Assembly: GCA_023473795.1 (NCBI GenBank) | Contig: JAMCYS010000023.1 | Location: 1-64,000, forward strand | From: Chloroflexota bacterium | Lineage (GTDB): Bacteria > Chloroflexota > UBA6077 > FW602-bin22 > JAMCYS01 | Reading direction: 5' to 3' | DNA: 64,000 bases | Made by a program: the position numbers and the translations under genes | Shown here: positions 46,971-55,469 of the stretch, piece by piece | Numbering within the stretch: position 1 is the stretch's first letter | Layout: each line of letters starts with the position of its first letter | The notes under the pieces: generated by a model | The model's input: the letters and a program-made list of their open reading frames with translations, nothing else | Database searches by the model: none | Told to the model about the DNA's origin: nothing

Positions 46971-47639
46971 TTGCTTTTCTGGCGTAAGGTTTGGGCGATC
47001 CTGTGGAAGGACATTGTCAGCGAGTGGCGCAGCAAAGACATGTCGACTTCCATGTTGGTCTTCGCTCTCATGGCAGTCGTGATCTTCAACTTCGCTTTCG
47101 AATTGCGGGTTGAAAACGTGGCCAACGTGGCGCCAGGCGTGCTCTGGGTCGCGATTTGCTTCGCCGGGGTACTAGGATTGAATCGCTCGCTGATCCTGGA
47201 GAAAGACAGGGGTTGTCTGGAGGGGTTGATGCTCTGCCCGGTGGATCGCAGCGCCATCTACCTGGGCAAGATGCTGGGCAACGTCCTCTTCATGCTGGCT
47301 ATGGAGGTCGTCGTCCTGCCGGTCTTCGCGGTCTTCTTCAACCTACCGGTGTTCACACCCGACCTGTTACTGGTGGTGCTGGTCGGCACGCTCGGCTTCG
47401 CCGGTGTGGGTACTCTGTTCGCCGCCATCGCCGTCAACACCCGAGCGCGCGAAGTGATGTTGCCCGTGCTTCTGTTCCCGGTGGCGATTCCGCTGATTAT
47501 CGCCGCGGTCAAGTCGACCGAGTCAATTCTCACCCCTACCGGTGTCGGCGAAGCGCCGTGGCTGGGTCTACTGGCAGCTTTCGCGGCGATCTTCCTGGTG
47601 GTGGCGACCCTGACCTTCGAGTACGTGCTGGAGGAGTAG
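46971..47639 (+). CDS. ccmB: haem exporter membrane subunit CcmB
   Basis: Integral membrane subunit of the CcmAB(CD) system for cytochrome c maturation, about 222 residues with six spans. The start KVWAILWKDIVSEWRSKD, the segment LNRSLILEKDRGCLEGLMLCPVDRSAIYLGK and the C-terminal spans match CcmB. TTG at 46971 gives the family N-terminus; a GTG at 46929 would add 14 residues. The ATPase CcmA and CcmC, E, F, H are not next to it. The following gene encodes a kinase with a CxxCH motif, which makes the pairing meaningful. Confidence 0.85.
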   Translation: MLFWRKVWAILWKDIVSEWRSKDMSTSMLVFALMAVVIFNFAFELRVENVANVAPGVLWVAICFAGVLGLNRSLILEKDRGCLEGLMLCPVDRSAIYLGKMLGNVLFMLAMEVVVLPVFAVFFNLPVFTPDLLLVVLVGTLGFAGVGTLFAAIAVNTRAREVMLPVLLFPVAIPLIIAAVKSTESILTPTGVGEAPWLGLLAAFAAIFLVVATLTFEYVLEE

Positions 47640-47731
47640 TGCGGCTGGCCGTGTTTCGGGGCCGGCTGCTCGGCGCCCGGGCGAAGTGCCCGCGGCCGTT
47701 CACTGGCGCTGGAGGTGCGCACGCGTCATGA

Positions 47732-49918
47732 GTGCTCGCCGTGGCTAGCTTCCTCAGCGCCAACATGTTCTTGGTCTTCTTCATCTACGGCTTGGCGTTC
47801 TTCATCACAGGCCTGGTCGTCGCGTTGGAGTCACCTCGTTCCAGCGGCCTGCGCCTGGCCAGCAGTCTCTCCTACCTTGCCGTGTTCGGACTGCTTACCG
47901 GTCTGGGTGGCTGGATAGACATGATGCAAGCCGTCCCCGGCCTTACCCCGAGCCCCAGCACGGTGCCCTTCCATCGAATTCAACCGATCAACTGCTTTGC
48001 TTGTCACGCGGACCCCACTCTGCCCGCTGTCGGCACGGGCGGTAGTACCCTCCTAGTCGACACTTTGAAGGTAATCCTGCTGGTTGTGCCTAGCATCAGC
48101 CTGTGCTACTTCGGTGTGCGCCTTGTCGAAAGGGTTGGCGGCGACCGCCGCTTGCGCCTGCTGCCCTTGGGGTTGCTGACGCTCTGGCTCTTGACGGTCT
48201 TCGCGGTTCGGGCCTTGGTCTCCTTCACACCGGAGCAGTGGCTGATCAACGCCGGCATTCTGGCCCGCTACTTTCTACTCCTGCCGGCATCGATCCTCGC
48301 GGCGCACGGTCTGGTGAGAGAGAGGCGCCGATTGCTCAGCTTGGGAGTCCCCCAATTAGCCAGCTCTTGCTCCTGGGCGGCAGGCTTCTTCTTAGTCTCT
48401 GGCATCGCTGGCGGACTGGTCGTGCCGCCAGCCCCCTATCCGCCTGCCGATCTTCTCAACTACTCGACCTTCTTCGCCGTAACCGGCGTGCCGGTGCAGG
48501 TAGTGCGGGCCGGGGCGGCCCTCGCCATCGCGTACTTCCTCGTGCGCGTGCTCCGCGTCTTCGCTGTGGAACACGACCGGCGCCTGGAAGCAGCTGTCGG
48601 GCAGGAGATCAAGGCTCAGCAGGAGACTTTGGCCGCCCAGCGAAGCGCCAGAGAAGCGATTGAGGCGTCGAACCGCGAGCTGGAAGAAAGAGTGAGCCGG
48701 CGCACGCGGGAGCTGGAGGATCGCAATCGTGAATTGGCGGCGCTGAACGCGATCGCCGGCGCCGTCAGCCAATCCGCCAATCTCAACGAATTGCTGCGCG
48801 CTACTCTGGACAAGGTGCTCGGTCTAGTGCACGCCACGACGGGAGCCATCTACTTACTGGATGCCGAACGACAGACGCTGACGCTGGAGGTCCTCTCCGG
48901 CAACGGCCCGTGGCTGGCGGAATCCGGGGCCAAAGTGATGCTGGGCCAAGGCTGCGTTGGCACGGCCGCGGCCGAGGGCCGAACGGTGGTGCTAGCCGCG
49001 GATTCCGGCCGCACTAACGCCGACGTGCCCGGTCAGGCGGTCTGTTTTCCTCTGTTCTCCAAGGGCAAGGTGCAGGGTGTAATGGCCTTGGTGGCTGAGA
49101 GCAGCCAGGGTTTGAGCGCTCAGGAGATGGACATACTGCAAGCCATCGCCAGTGAGGTCGGCGTCGCCACCGAGAACGCCAAGCTGCTGGATCAGGTGCA
49201 GAACCTGGCGGTCTTGGAGGAACGGGACCGCATCGCCCGGGAGATGCACGACGGCCTGGCGCAGGTCCTCGGTTATCTCAACCTGCGTCTACGAGCCGCC
49301 GAGGGAATGCTGGCCCAGGGCGATGGCGTCGCCACTCGGGCCGAAATCGAGCAGGCGGCCTCGGTCACCCAGGAAGCTTACGCGGACGTGCGCGAGGCGA
49401 TACTGGGGCTGCGCACTGCGGTTACACCGCAGCAGGACTTGCTGGCGACCCTGAGCGAGTACCTGCGGAAGTACCGCCAATACAGCCAGGTACCGACCGA
49501 GCTGTCCGCAGACGTGGAGGAGAAGCTGGACCTGCCTCCGGCAGCTGAGATCCAGTTGATTCGCATCATCCAGGAGGCACTCACCAACGTGCGCAAGCAC
49601 GCGCGCGCCAAGCGGGCCTGGGTGCGGGTGACTAGGGTCAGCGACTCAGTCCTGGTGGAAATCGGCGACGACGGGAGGGGTTTCAACACAGTGGCCGAGG
49701 ACGCGAGGGAAGGCCACTTCGGCCTGCAGACGATGAGGGAGCGCGCAGAGAGCATCGGCGGCTCATTGCAGATCGACTCTGCGCCCGGGAAGGGCTCCAG
49801 ACTGTTGGTAACCATACCAATGGCATCTGAAGGAGGGCGACCGCATGGGAACAATCAGAACACTGTTGGTGGACGATCACGTTCTCTTCCGCAGGGGGCT
49901 GGCCTGTCTGCTCTCTAG
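47732..49918 (+). CDS. membrane sensor histidine kinase with CxxCH haem-c motif
   Basis: A 728-residue kinase of the HisKA_3/NarX-like group. The N-terminal 280 residues have about seven membrane spans. The loop after the second span contains NCFACHADP (Cys88, Cys91, His92), a c-type haem attachment motif likely outside the cytoplasm. A coiled coil (about 287-335), a GAF domain (about 340-485), the phospho-accepting His506 in REMHDGLAQVLG and a HATPase domain (IQLIRIIQEALTNVRKHA, GDDGRGF) follow. The frame overlaps the response-regulator gene by 74 bases. GTG at 47732 is the first in-frame start; GTG 47741 is possible. It should sense redox state or a haem ligand. Confidence 0.88.
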   Translation: MLAVASFLSANMFLVFFIYGLAFFITGLVVALESPRSSGLRLASSLSYLAVFGLLTGLGGWIDMMQAVPGLTPSPSTVPFHRIQPINCFACHADPTLPAVGTGGSTLLVDTLKVILLVVPSISLCYFGVRLVERVGGDRRLRLLPLGLLTLWLLTVFAVRALVSFTPEQWLINAGILARYFLLLPASILAAHGLVRERRRLLSLGVPQLASSCSWAAGFFLVSGIAGGLVVPPAPYPPADLLNYSTFFAVTGVPVQVVRAGAALAIAYFLVRVLRVFAVEHDRRLEAAVGQEIKAQQETLAAQRSAREAIEASNRELEERVSRRTRELEDRNRELAALNAIAGAVSQSANLNELLRATLDKVLGLVHATTGAIYLLDAERQTLTLEVLSGNGPWLAESGAKVMLGQGCVGTAAAEGRTVVLAADSGRTNADVPGQAVCFPLFSKGKVQGVMALVAESSQGLSAQEMDILQAIASEVGVATENAKLLDQVQNLAVLEERDRIAREMHDGLAQVLGYLNLRLRAAEGMLAQGDGVATRAEIEQAASVTQEAYADVREAILGLRTAVTPQQDLLATLSEYLRKYRQYSQVPTELSADVEEKLDLPPAAEIQLIRIIQEALTNVRKHARAKRAWVRVTRVSDSVLVEIGDDGRGFNTVAEDAREGHFGLQTMRERAESIGGSLQIDSAPGKGSRLLVTIPMASEGGRPHGNNQNTVGGRSRSLPQGAGLSAL

Positions 49919-50516
49919 CCGTGGGATTGACGTCGTGGGAGAGGCCGGCAGCGGGGCGGAAGCGCTGGAAAAGGCGCGCGAACTCATGCCCGACCTCGTC
50001 CTCATGGACATCCGAATGCCCGTAATGGATGGCTTAGCGGCGACGCGGGCCATCAAGCAAGAGATGCCCTACTTGAGGATTGTGATGCTGACGATCTCAG
50101 ACGACGACGGCGACCTCTTCCAGGCCATCAAGGCCGGGGCACAGGGCTACTTGCTCAAGAACATGGAGCCCGACGAACTGTTCGACATGATCGACGGTGC
50201 CTTCCGCGGGGAAGCGCCCATCTCGCGCTCGATGGCCTCCAAGATACTCGCCGAGTTCGCCAGCCAGTCACAGCGAGATCCACTGCCAATCCCCATGCGC
50301 AGCGCCCTGACATCGCGCGAGACGGAGGTGCTGCAGCTGGTAGCCAATGGCGCCTGCAACCGCGACATCGCGGCGGCGCTCTGCATCAGCGAGAACACGG
50401 TCAAGAACCACCTGCGCAATATCCTGGAGAAACTACATCTCGACAATCGCGTGCAGGCGGTGGCTTTTGCCCTGCGCCAGGGGCTGATCCAGGATCCCAG
50501 TCGTGCCGCAGGCTAG
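49845..50516 (+). CDS. NarL/FixJ-family response regulator
   Basis: Response regulator of 223 residues: receiver domain with Asp9/Asp10 acidic pair, phospho-acceptor Asp55 (LVLMDIRMP) and Lys near 104, then a LuxR-type helix-turn-helix (about 148-210, LTSRETEVLQLVANGACNRDIA...SENTVKNHL). ATG at 49845 follows AAGGAGGG. It is the cognate partner of the haem-motif kinase. The hydrogenase operon begins 250 bases downstream and is a possible target. Confidence 0.95.
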   Translation: MGTIRTLLVDDHVLFRRGLACLLSSRGIDVVGEAGSGAEALEKARELMPDLVLMDIRMPVMDGLAATRAIKQEMPYLRIVMLTISDDDGDLFQAIKAGAQGYLLKNMEPDELFDMIDGAFRGEAPISRSMASKILAEFASQSQRDPLPIPMRSALTSRETEVLQLVANGACNRDIAAALCISENTVKNHLRNILEKLHLDNRVQAVAFALRQGLIQDPSRAAG

Positions 50517-50630
50517 ATTGTCTCTCGCAGTATCGGATAGCGGCCTGCAGGTCAAGGCGGAGGGCCTCTTATCGGCACAAGTCCCTCGCGCCTAGTCCAC
50601 CCGGCGTATGGAGATGGCACATCAGCATCA

Positions 50631-50659
50631 TAGACAGGCCGACATGCCTAGGGTAGGAT
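50631..50659 (+). promoter_or_regulatory. candidate promoter of the hydrogenase operon
   Basis: TAGACA (50631-50636), 17-base spacer, TAGGAT (50654-50659). The match is moderate (5/6 and 4/6), which would suit an activator-dependent promoter. Confidence 0.4.
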
Positions 50660-50766
50660 GCTGTCAGTACGCCCTGGGCGCGCGGGCGACCCGCGTTCAT
50701 CGGGCCAAGTCAACGCGCGAGGGGTGATTGGGCGCGCGAACGACACCTGGGTTAGCGAGGCTGCAA

Positions 50767-51258
50767 GTGCGCACTCTGCTTTTTGGTCTCGGCAATTCGA
50801 TCCTGAGCGATGACGCCATCGGATTGGTGGTTGCCAGACGCGTACACGAGATCCTGGGTCAGGAGCGAGCGGATCTCGTCGAGGCGTCAGTCGCCGGCAT
50901 GGATGTCGTCGACCTGGTCGCGGGTTACGAGAAAGTTGTCATTATAGACGCCATAACCACCGGCGACGGAGAGGTTGGCCGGTTGTACTGGTTGGGGCCG
51001 GATGATATATTGTCAACGCCGCGCTTGGCTTCAGCCCACGACATGTCTCTGGGCGAATCGCTTGCGCTTGGCCGACGCCTCGGTCTACCGATGCCCGACG
51101 AAGTGGTCGTCTGTGCGATCGAGGTTCTCGATACGTTTACGTTTGGCGAGACCCTTAGCCCGGAGGTTGCGCGGCTCGTGCCACAGATCGTGAGTGCCAT
51201 CGTCCACGCCCAGTTCGGCGATGGGCAAGCGGCAACGGCCGTGGGGAGGTCGGAATGA
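50767..51258 (+). CDS. hydrogenase maturation endopeptidase
   Basis: HyaD/HoxW-type endopeptidase of 163 residues that removes the C-terminal peptide of the [NiFe] large subunit after nickel insertion. FGLGNSILSDDAIGLVVARR contains the first Ni-sensing acidic residue; the other conserved positions are in VVIIDAITTG (Asp) and ASAHDMSLGE (His). GTG at 50767 is preferred over 50728. It overlaps the following gene by four bases and should act on the protein encoded at 61155, which keeps the cleavable tail. Confidence 0.9.
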   Translation: MRTLLFGLGNSILSDDAIGLVVARRVHEILGQERADLVEASVAGMDVVDLVAGYEKVVIIDAITTGDGEVGRLYWLGPDDILSTPRLASAHDMSLGESLALGRRLGLPMPDEVVVCAIEVLDTFTFGETLSPEVARLVPQIVSAIVHAQFGDGQAATAVGRSE

Positions 51259-51677
51259 GACTGCGCGACCTAGTCAACCTTCTCGACGGCCAGGTGTTGA
51301 CCCAAGAGAGCGACTATGACCTCGATATTGAGATCACCTCGGCCTGCGGCGCCGATCTGATGAGCGATGTGCTGGCTTTCGTCCACTCTGGCACGCTGCT
51401 GCTGACCGGTCTGACCAATCCCCAGGTAGTGCGCACGGCGGAGATCGTAGAGGTGGCAGCTATCGTTTTCGTACGCGGCAAGGTGCCGCCGCCAGAGACG
51501 GTGCAGCTAGCACGGCAGAATCACGTGCCCATAGTCCTTTCACCTCACACGCTCTTCGAGTGCTGCGGGCGCGTCTACAGCGCCGGAGTGGAGTCTTGCG
51601 ACGTGCACGGCGCGGCTAGGATGGACGTGAACCGCCGTCTCTGGCAGTTCGCTCGTGGCGGCACAGTGCCCGGCTAA
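51255..51677 (+). CDS. DRTGG-domain protein (first)
   Basis: A 140-residue protein with similarity to DRTGG domains (SDVLAFVHSGTLLLTG, IVFVRGKVPPPETVQLARQNHVPIVLSPHTLFECCGRVYSAG). Such proteins accompany NAD-linked hydrogenases in anaerobes and probably bind a small molecule as regulators. It overlaps the peptidase gene (ATGA) and precedes the CBS-ATPase gene. The Cys pair (ECC) near residue 108 is unusual, and three more Cys are present. Confidence 0.75.
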   Translation: MRLRDLVNLLDGQVLTQESDYDLDIEITSACGADLMSDVLAFVHSGTLLLTGLTNPQVVRTAEIVEVAAIVFVRGKVPPPETVQLARQNHVPIVLSPHTLFECCGRVYSAGVESCDVHGAARMDVNRRLWQFARGGTVPG

Positions 51678-51712
51678 GGCAGCCGGTAGTCGGCGAGGAC
51701 GGCGACAAAGAA

Positions 51713-52657
51713 GTGCGCGACACCAGGGACACTATACCGGGCGAGGACGAGTTCACTCATATCCACGAACTCGTCTATGAGTTGCGCATCGGCCAGGTGA
51801 TGACTAAGAACGTCTTCACTCTCGGACCCGATAACTCCATCCGCGAAGCAAAGGAGCTCTGTCGGGTCAACCGCATCTCCGGGGTCCCCGTGCTGGAAGG
51901 GGACAAACTGGCCGGCATCATTAGCGTCGAGGACATCATCCTCGCCCTTGAGCGCAACGAAATCGACCGCCCCCTCCGAGAGCGCATGACCGGCCGCGTG
52001 GTGACAATCCGTGAAGAGGAGTCTGTCATCCAGGCAGTGCGCACATTTGCCCTACGCCGCTACGGACGCCTCCCCGTGGTCGATCAGTCGGGTCGGCTAG
52101 TGGGCATCGTCACCCGCGGCGATATCGTGCGCGGCCTGCTCAAAGCCATCGACATCGACTACCGCCGCGGCGAGCTAGATGCCTATCACCCCCAGCACGT
52201 CTTCGAAGACCTGATTTCCAACGGCACGAGCATCACCCTAGTCTACAGAATCGAGCCCAACGACCTGGCGCGAGGCGGTAACGCTTCTGGACAGATCAAG
52301 AAGGCGCTCGGCCGAATAGGCATCGACCCGCGCGTCACGCGCCGGGTCGCCATCGCCACCTACGAAGCCGAAATGAACATCATCATTCACGCCGAGACGG
52401 GGGGGCAGCTCAGAGCAGTCATCGAGCCGAAACAGATTTCGATTTGGGCCACTGACGAAGGACCGGGCATCGCCAACCTGGAGCAAGCGCTCATTCCAGG
52501 CTTCTCTACTGCCCCAGACTGGGTGCGCGAGCTCGGTTTTGGAGCGGGCATGGGGCTGAACAATATCAAGGCGTCCGCCGACTTCCTGGAGATTGACACG
52601 GCTCCCGGTCAGGGCACACGTTTACACATCGTCGTGCGTACGGAGGGACGGCCATGA
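51713..52657 (+). CDS. CBS-pair plus HATPase (anti-sigma-like) protein
   Basis: A 314-residue putative regulator: two CBS domains (about 27-80, QVMTKNVFTL; 88-145, RMTGRVVTI), which bind adenosine nucleotides, then a HATPase domain of the serine-kinase/anti-sigma type (about 175-312) with YEAEMNIIIHA, ATDEGPGI and GFGAGMGLNNIK. There is no phosphorylatable His, so it is not a classical sensor kinase. The start is a GTG at 51713. In anaerobes this family accompanies NADH-dependent hydrogenases; it may match hydrogenase activity to AMP/ATP ratio. The next gene overlaps by four bases. Confidence 0.82.
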   Translation: MRDTRDTIPGEDEFTHIHELVYELRIGQVMTKNVFTLGPDNSIREAKELCRVNRISGVPVLEGDKLAGIISVEDIILALERNEIDRPLRERMTGRVVTIREEESVIQAVRTFALRRYGRLPVVDQSGRLVGIVTRGDIVRGLLKAIDIDYRRGELDAYHPQHVFEDLISNGTSITLVYRIEPNDLARGGNASGQIKKALGRIGIDPRVTRRVAIATYEAEMNIIIHAETGGQLRAVIEPKQISIWATDEGPGIANLEQALIPGFSTAPDWVRELGFGAGMGLNNIKASADFLEIDTAPGQGTRLHIVVRTEGRP

Positions 52658-52998
52658 ATCTGCGCCAGATTGCCACCCAGATTCAACTATTGCCGGTAAC
52701 CGCCGAGGAGAACCTGGAGCGAGAGGTCGCCGGCTGCTATGTGGGCGACTTGCTGAGCGCGGCAATGGCCTCGGCTCGCAAGGGAGACCTCTGGCTTACC
52801 GTGCAATCCCACGCCAACGTGGTCGCCATCGCCGTGCTACTCGACCTGGCAGGCGTCGTGATCACCGGCGGCGGGCAACCCGATCTGACGACGGCGCAAA
52901 GGGCGAACGACGAAGGGGTCGTCCTGCTCACCACGAATAGGTCGACGTACGCCGTCGCCGGCCAGCTCTGGGAGCTGGGGATAAGGGCTAGCGAGTAG
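52654..52998 (+). CDS. DRTGG-domain protein (second)
   Basis: A 114-residue protein with a DRTGG-like core (CYVGDLLSAAMASARKGDLWLTVQSHANVVAIAVLLDLAGVVITGG). It differs from the first by a shorter N-terminus and a typical tail (GVVLLTTNRSTYAVAGQLWELGI). It may form a complex with the other DRTGG protein and the CBS-ATPase protein. Confidence 0.8.
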   Translation: MNLRQIATQIQLLPVTAEENLEREVAGCYVGDLLSAAMASARKGDLWLTVQSHANVVAIAVLLDLAGVVITGGGQPDLTTAQRANDEGVVLLTTNRSTYAVAGQLWELGIRASE

Positions 52999-53004
52999 GC
53001 GGCA

Positions 53005-53757
53005 ATGAGACCATTCTTGGCTGACCTGCACGTACATACGGTCCTCTCGCCCTGCGCGGACGACCTGATGCTGCCCCGCGGCATCGTCGCGGCCGCGCTG
53101 CGACGGGACCTGTCGCTGGTCGGTATCTGCGACCACAATGCCAGCGAGAACGTGGCTGCCGTGCAGGCGGCTGCCGTGCAGACCGGCGTTTCGGTGCTGG
53201 CCGGCATGGAAGTCACATCGCGGGAGGAAGTGCACGTCCTGGCCCTCTTTCCGGATCTTGAGGTCGCGGCCGCTTGGCAGGGCTTCGTCTACGGGCACCT
53301 GCCGCTACTGCCCAATAACGAGCGCGCCTTCGGCGTGCAGCTGGTAGTCGACGAGCGAGACGAAATCGTGAGCGTCGACGAGCGGCTACTACTAACGGCT
53401 ACCAACCTCACTCTGGCGGAGATCGCGGCGGAGGTCGACCGCCGCGGCGGTCTGGCCATTCCTGCCCACGTGGATAGACCGGCATTCAGTATCATCAGCC
53501 AACTGGGGTTCGTGCCACCAGACCTGGCCGTGCCGGCGCTGGAGGTTTCGGCTAGAGCCAATCCAGAGGAACCACGGGCGATCCACCCCTCCCTGGCAGG
53601 CTGGCGACTGGTACAGTCATCGGATGCGCATTTTCTCGGTCAGGTCGGCGCCGCGAGGACCCTGTTCTGGCTGGAAGAACCCACATTCGCCGAGTTGCGC
53701 CTCGCCTGTCGCGGCGAACAAGGAAGACGCATCGAGTACTGCTGGGGAAGGGGCTGA
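53005..53757 (+). CDS. PHP-domain metal-dependent phosphoesterase
   Basis: A 250-residue PHP protein. The metal-binding motifs are DLHVHTVLSPC (HxH), ICDHNASEN, GMEVTSREEVHVL, IPAHVDR and SSDAHFLG. The family comprises phosphoesterases; the substrate here is unknown. Its conserved position in the hydrogenase cluster, seven bases after the DRTGG gene, suggests a role in hydrolysing a signal or metabolite tied to the complex. Confidence 0.88.
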   Translation: MRPFLADLHVHTVLSPCADDLMLPRGIVAAALRRDLSLVGICDHNASENVAAVQAAAVQTGVSVLAGMEVTSREEVHVLALFPDLEVAAAWQGFVYGHLPLLPNNERAFGVQLVVDERDEIVSVDERLLLTATNLTLAEIAAEVDRRGGLAIPAHVDRPAFSIISQLGFVPPDLAVPALEVSARANPEEPRAIHPSLAGWRLVQSSDAHFLGQVGAARTLFWLEEPTFAELRLACRGEQGRRIEYCWGRG

Positions 53758-53974
53758 CGAGGCGAGAGGCCGGCCGGGCGCCGGCAAGGACGGGCTTGCG
53801 GCGTGGCCGGCTAGGCCTGTTGGCTCAGCATCAAGGAAACTGGCAGTTGAACGCGTAGAGAGGGCGAGGTCGCCCAATAACGTCACAGGACCTGACGTGA
53901 ACGAGCGCGCGGTCGCGCCCGCGGCAAGGTTGTCGCAAGTGGGCGGGCGAACGCGGCACAGCGAAGGAGGCAAC

Positions 53975-54478
53975 ATGGCTGGCGCTGACGTCGAAGCGGT
54001 GGACCTGACGCTACTACAGCAGATCCTGGCAAGACACAAAGGCAGTCGCGGCGCTCTGATCCCCATTCTCCAACAGGCTCAGGAGGCGTACGGCTTCCTG
54101 CCGAAGCAGGTGCTCGTGGCCATCGCCAGTGGGCTGGGCATGCCGCTGAGCCAAATCTATGGTGTAGTCACCTTCTACGCTCAGTTCTACCTCCATCGTC
54201 GCGGCAAGCACATTATCCGCACTTGCGATGGCACGGCCTGTCACGTGCGCGGCTCCGCCAAGATCATAGAATCAGTGGAGAAGGAGATCGGCATCAGAGC
54301 TGGGCAGACCAGTTCTGACTACGAGTTCACTTACGAAGTGGTGTACTGTCTGGGTTCGTGCGGCCTTTCACCGGTAGCGGTGATCGACGACAAGGTGGTA
54401 GGGCGCCTGACGCCAGAACGGCTAGTTAGCATGGTGCACGGTCTGCGACGACCAAGTGGCGCGGCGGCGGCTTCCTAG
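53975..54478 (+). CDS. HoxE/HydC/NuoE-like [2Fe-2S] subunit
   Basis: A 167-residue thioredoxin-fold [2Fe-2S] subunit. Cluster ligands are Cys84, Cys89, Cys125 and Cys129 (CDGTAC and CLGSC). The helical N-terminus (ALIPILQQAQEAYGFLP) and IYGVVTFYAQFYL are family features. ATG at 53975 follows AAGGAGG; the upstream open frame has no homology. It should pass electrons between the HoxF-like flavoprotein and other clusters. About 215 bases separate it from the PHP gene. Confidence 0.95.
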   Translation: MAGADVEAVDLTLLQQILARHKGSRGALIPILQQAQEAYGFLPKQVLVAIASGLGMPLSQIYGVVTFYAQFYLHRRGKHIIRTCDGTACHVRGSAKIIESVEKEIGIRAGQTSSDYEFTYEVVYCLGSCGLSPVAVIDDKVVGRLTPERLVSMVHGLRRPSGAAAAS

Positions 54479-55095
54479 TGCGCGAACTGTCGCTACACAT
54501 CCTGGACGTGCTCCAGAACTCTCTCGAGGCAGGGGCAAGTGCGGTCGCCCTCAGCCTAGAGGAGAGTACGACTCTGGACCAAATGGTGATCGAGGTGGCG
54601 GATAACGGCAAGGGCATGGCCCCGGAAGTCGCCCGGCGGGCGAGCGACCCGTTCTACACGTCACGCACCACGCGGCGCGTGGGCCTCGGCCTGCCGCTTC
54701 TTGCGGCCGCCTGCGAGCGAAGCGCGGGACAGCTCAAAATCGCATCGACGGTTGGCGTTGGCACCACTGTCACGGCCACTCTGCAGCTCAGCAATATCGA
54801 CCGCGCGCCCTTGGGCGATATGGCCGAGACGGTCCTCAGCGTGGTTCTGCACCAGCCGCCGGTGCACCTGCACTACCGCCATCAAGTGGACGGCAGGACG
54901 TTTTCTATTGACTCAGCCGCCTTCAGGCGCGAACTCGGGGGCGTGCCGGTTTCTCACCCGTCGGTGCTGCGTTGGCTGCGCGAGTACCTGGCTGAAGGCG
55001 AGGCGAGTCTCTACGTAGAAGGAGATGGAGATGCCGAGAGTACGCAGCATGGAGGAGTTGCGGCGTCTGAAGGAAGAGGCGCAGCGCGACATTAG
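54478..55095 (+). CDS. stand-alone HATPase-domain protein
   Basis: A 205-residue protein with a GHKL ATPase fold only: N-box LQNSLEAGASAV, G1 VADNGKGM, G2 RRVGLGLPLLAAACE. The conserved segment SDPFYTSRTTRRVGLGL is typical of the group that lies between NuoE and NuoF genes in hydrogenase clusters. No histidine phosphorylation domain is present. The GTG start overlaps the previous stop by one base; the end overlaps the next gene by 65 bases, and the last 25 residues are non-conserved. Possibly a kinase or regulator acting on the complex. Confidence 0.8.
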   Translation: MRELSLHILDVLQNSLEAGASAVALSLEESTTLDQMVIEVADNGKGMAPEVARRASDPFYTSRTTRRVGLGLPLLAAACERSAGQLKIASTVGVGTTVTATLQLSNIDRAPLGDMAETVLSVVLHQPPVHLHYRHQVDGRTFSIDSAAFRRELGGVPVSHPSVLRWLREYLAEGEASLYVEGDGDAESTQHGGVAASEGRGAARH

Positions 55096-55408
55096 GGTAC
55101 GATTGGATACCGGCACCAAGATCACGATAGGCATGGGTACCTGCGGCATCGCCGCGGGCGCTCGGGAGGTGATGCACGCCATCCTGGACGAACTGCAGGC
55201 GCGCGACATAGAGGCCCACGTTACCACCGTGGGCTGCATCGGCATGTGCGTGCGTGAGCCGCTGGTCGACGTGCAGCAGGCTGGCGGGCCGCGCATAACC
55301 TACGGCAACGTCAAACCAGCAATGGTGCCTCGCCTGATCGAGGAACACCTGATCAACGGCCGCATCGTCGAGGAGTGGGTGGTGGCGAAGAGCTCGGCCG
55401 CGTCGTAG
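55031..55408 (+). CDS. ferredoxin-like thioredoxin-fold protein
   Basis: A 125-residue [2Fe-2S] thioredoxin-fold protein. GTCGIAAGAREV contains Cys38, and GCIGMC Cys69 and Cys73; the fourth ligand expected near residue 43 is Ala. Thus the cluster may use another ligand or be absent. ATG at 55031 is preferred because AAGGAG lies six bases before it. It probably assists electron transfer or regulation of the HoxF-like protein, whose own N-terminus has all four Cys. Confidence 0.82.
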   Translation: MPRVRSMEELRRLKEEAQRDIRVRLDTGTKITIGMGTCGIAAGAREVMHAILDELQARDIEAHVTTVGCIGMCVREPLVDVQQAGGPRITYGNVKPAMVPRLIEEHLINGRIVEEWVVAKSSAAS

Positions 55409-55469
55409 GCGGCCGTACCGCGGGGCCGCGGAGCACAGCCTTCACCCTGCGTGGCTAGGAGGAGCAAGC

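Noticed and set aside
53624-53974. N-terminal extension of the HoxE-like subunit
   Set aside because: The ATG at 53975 has a strong ribosome-binding site and the upstream residues are low-complexity without homology.
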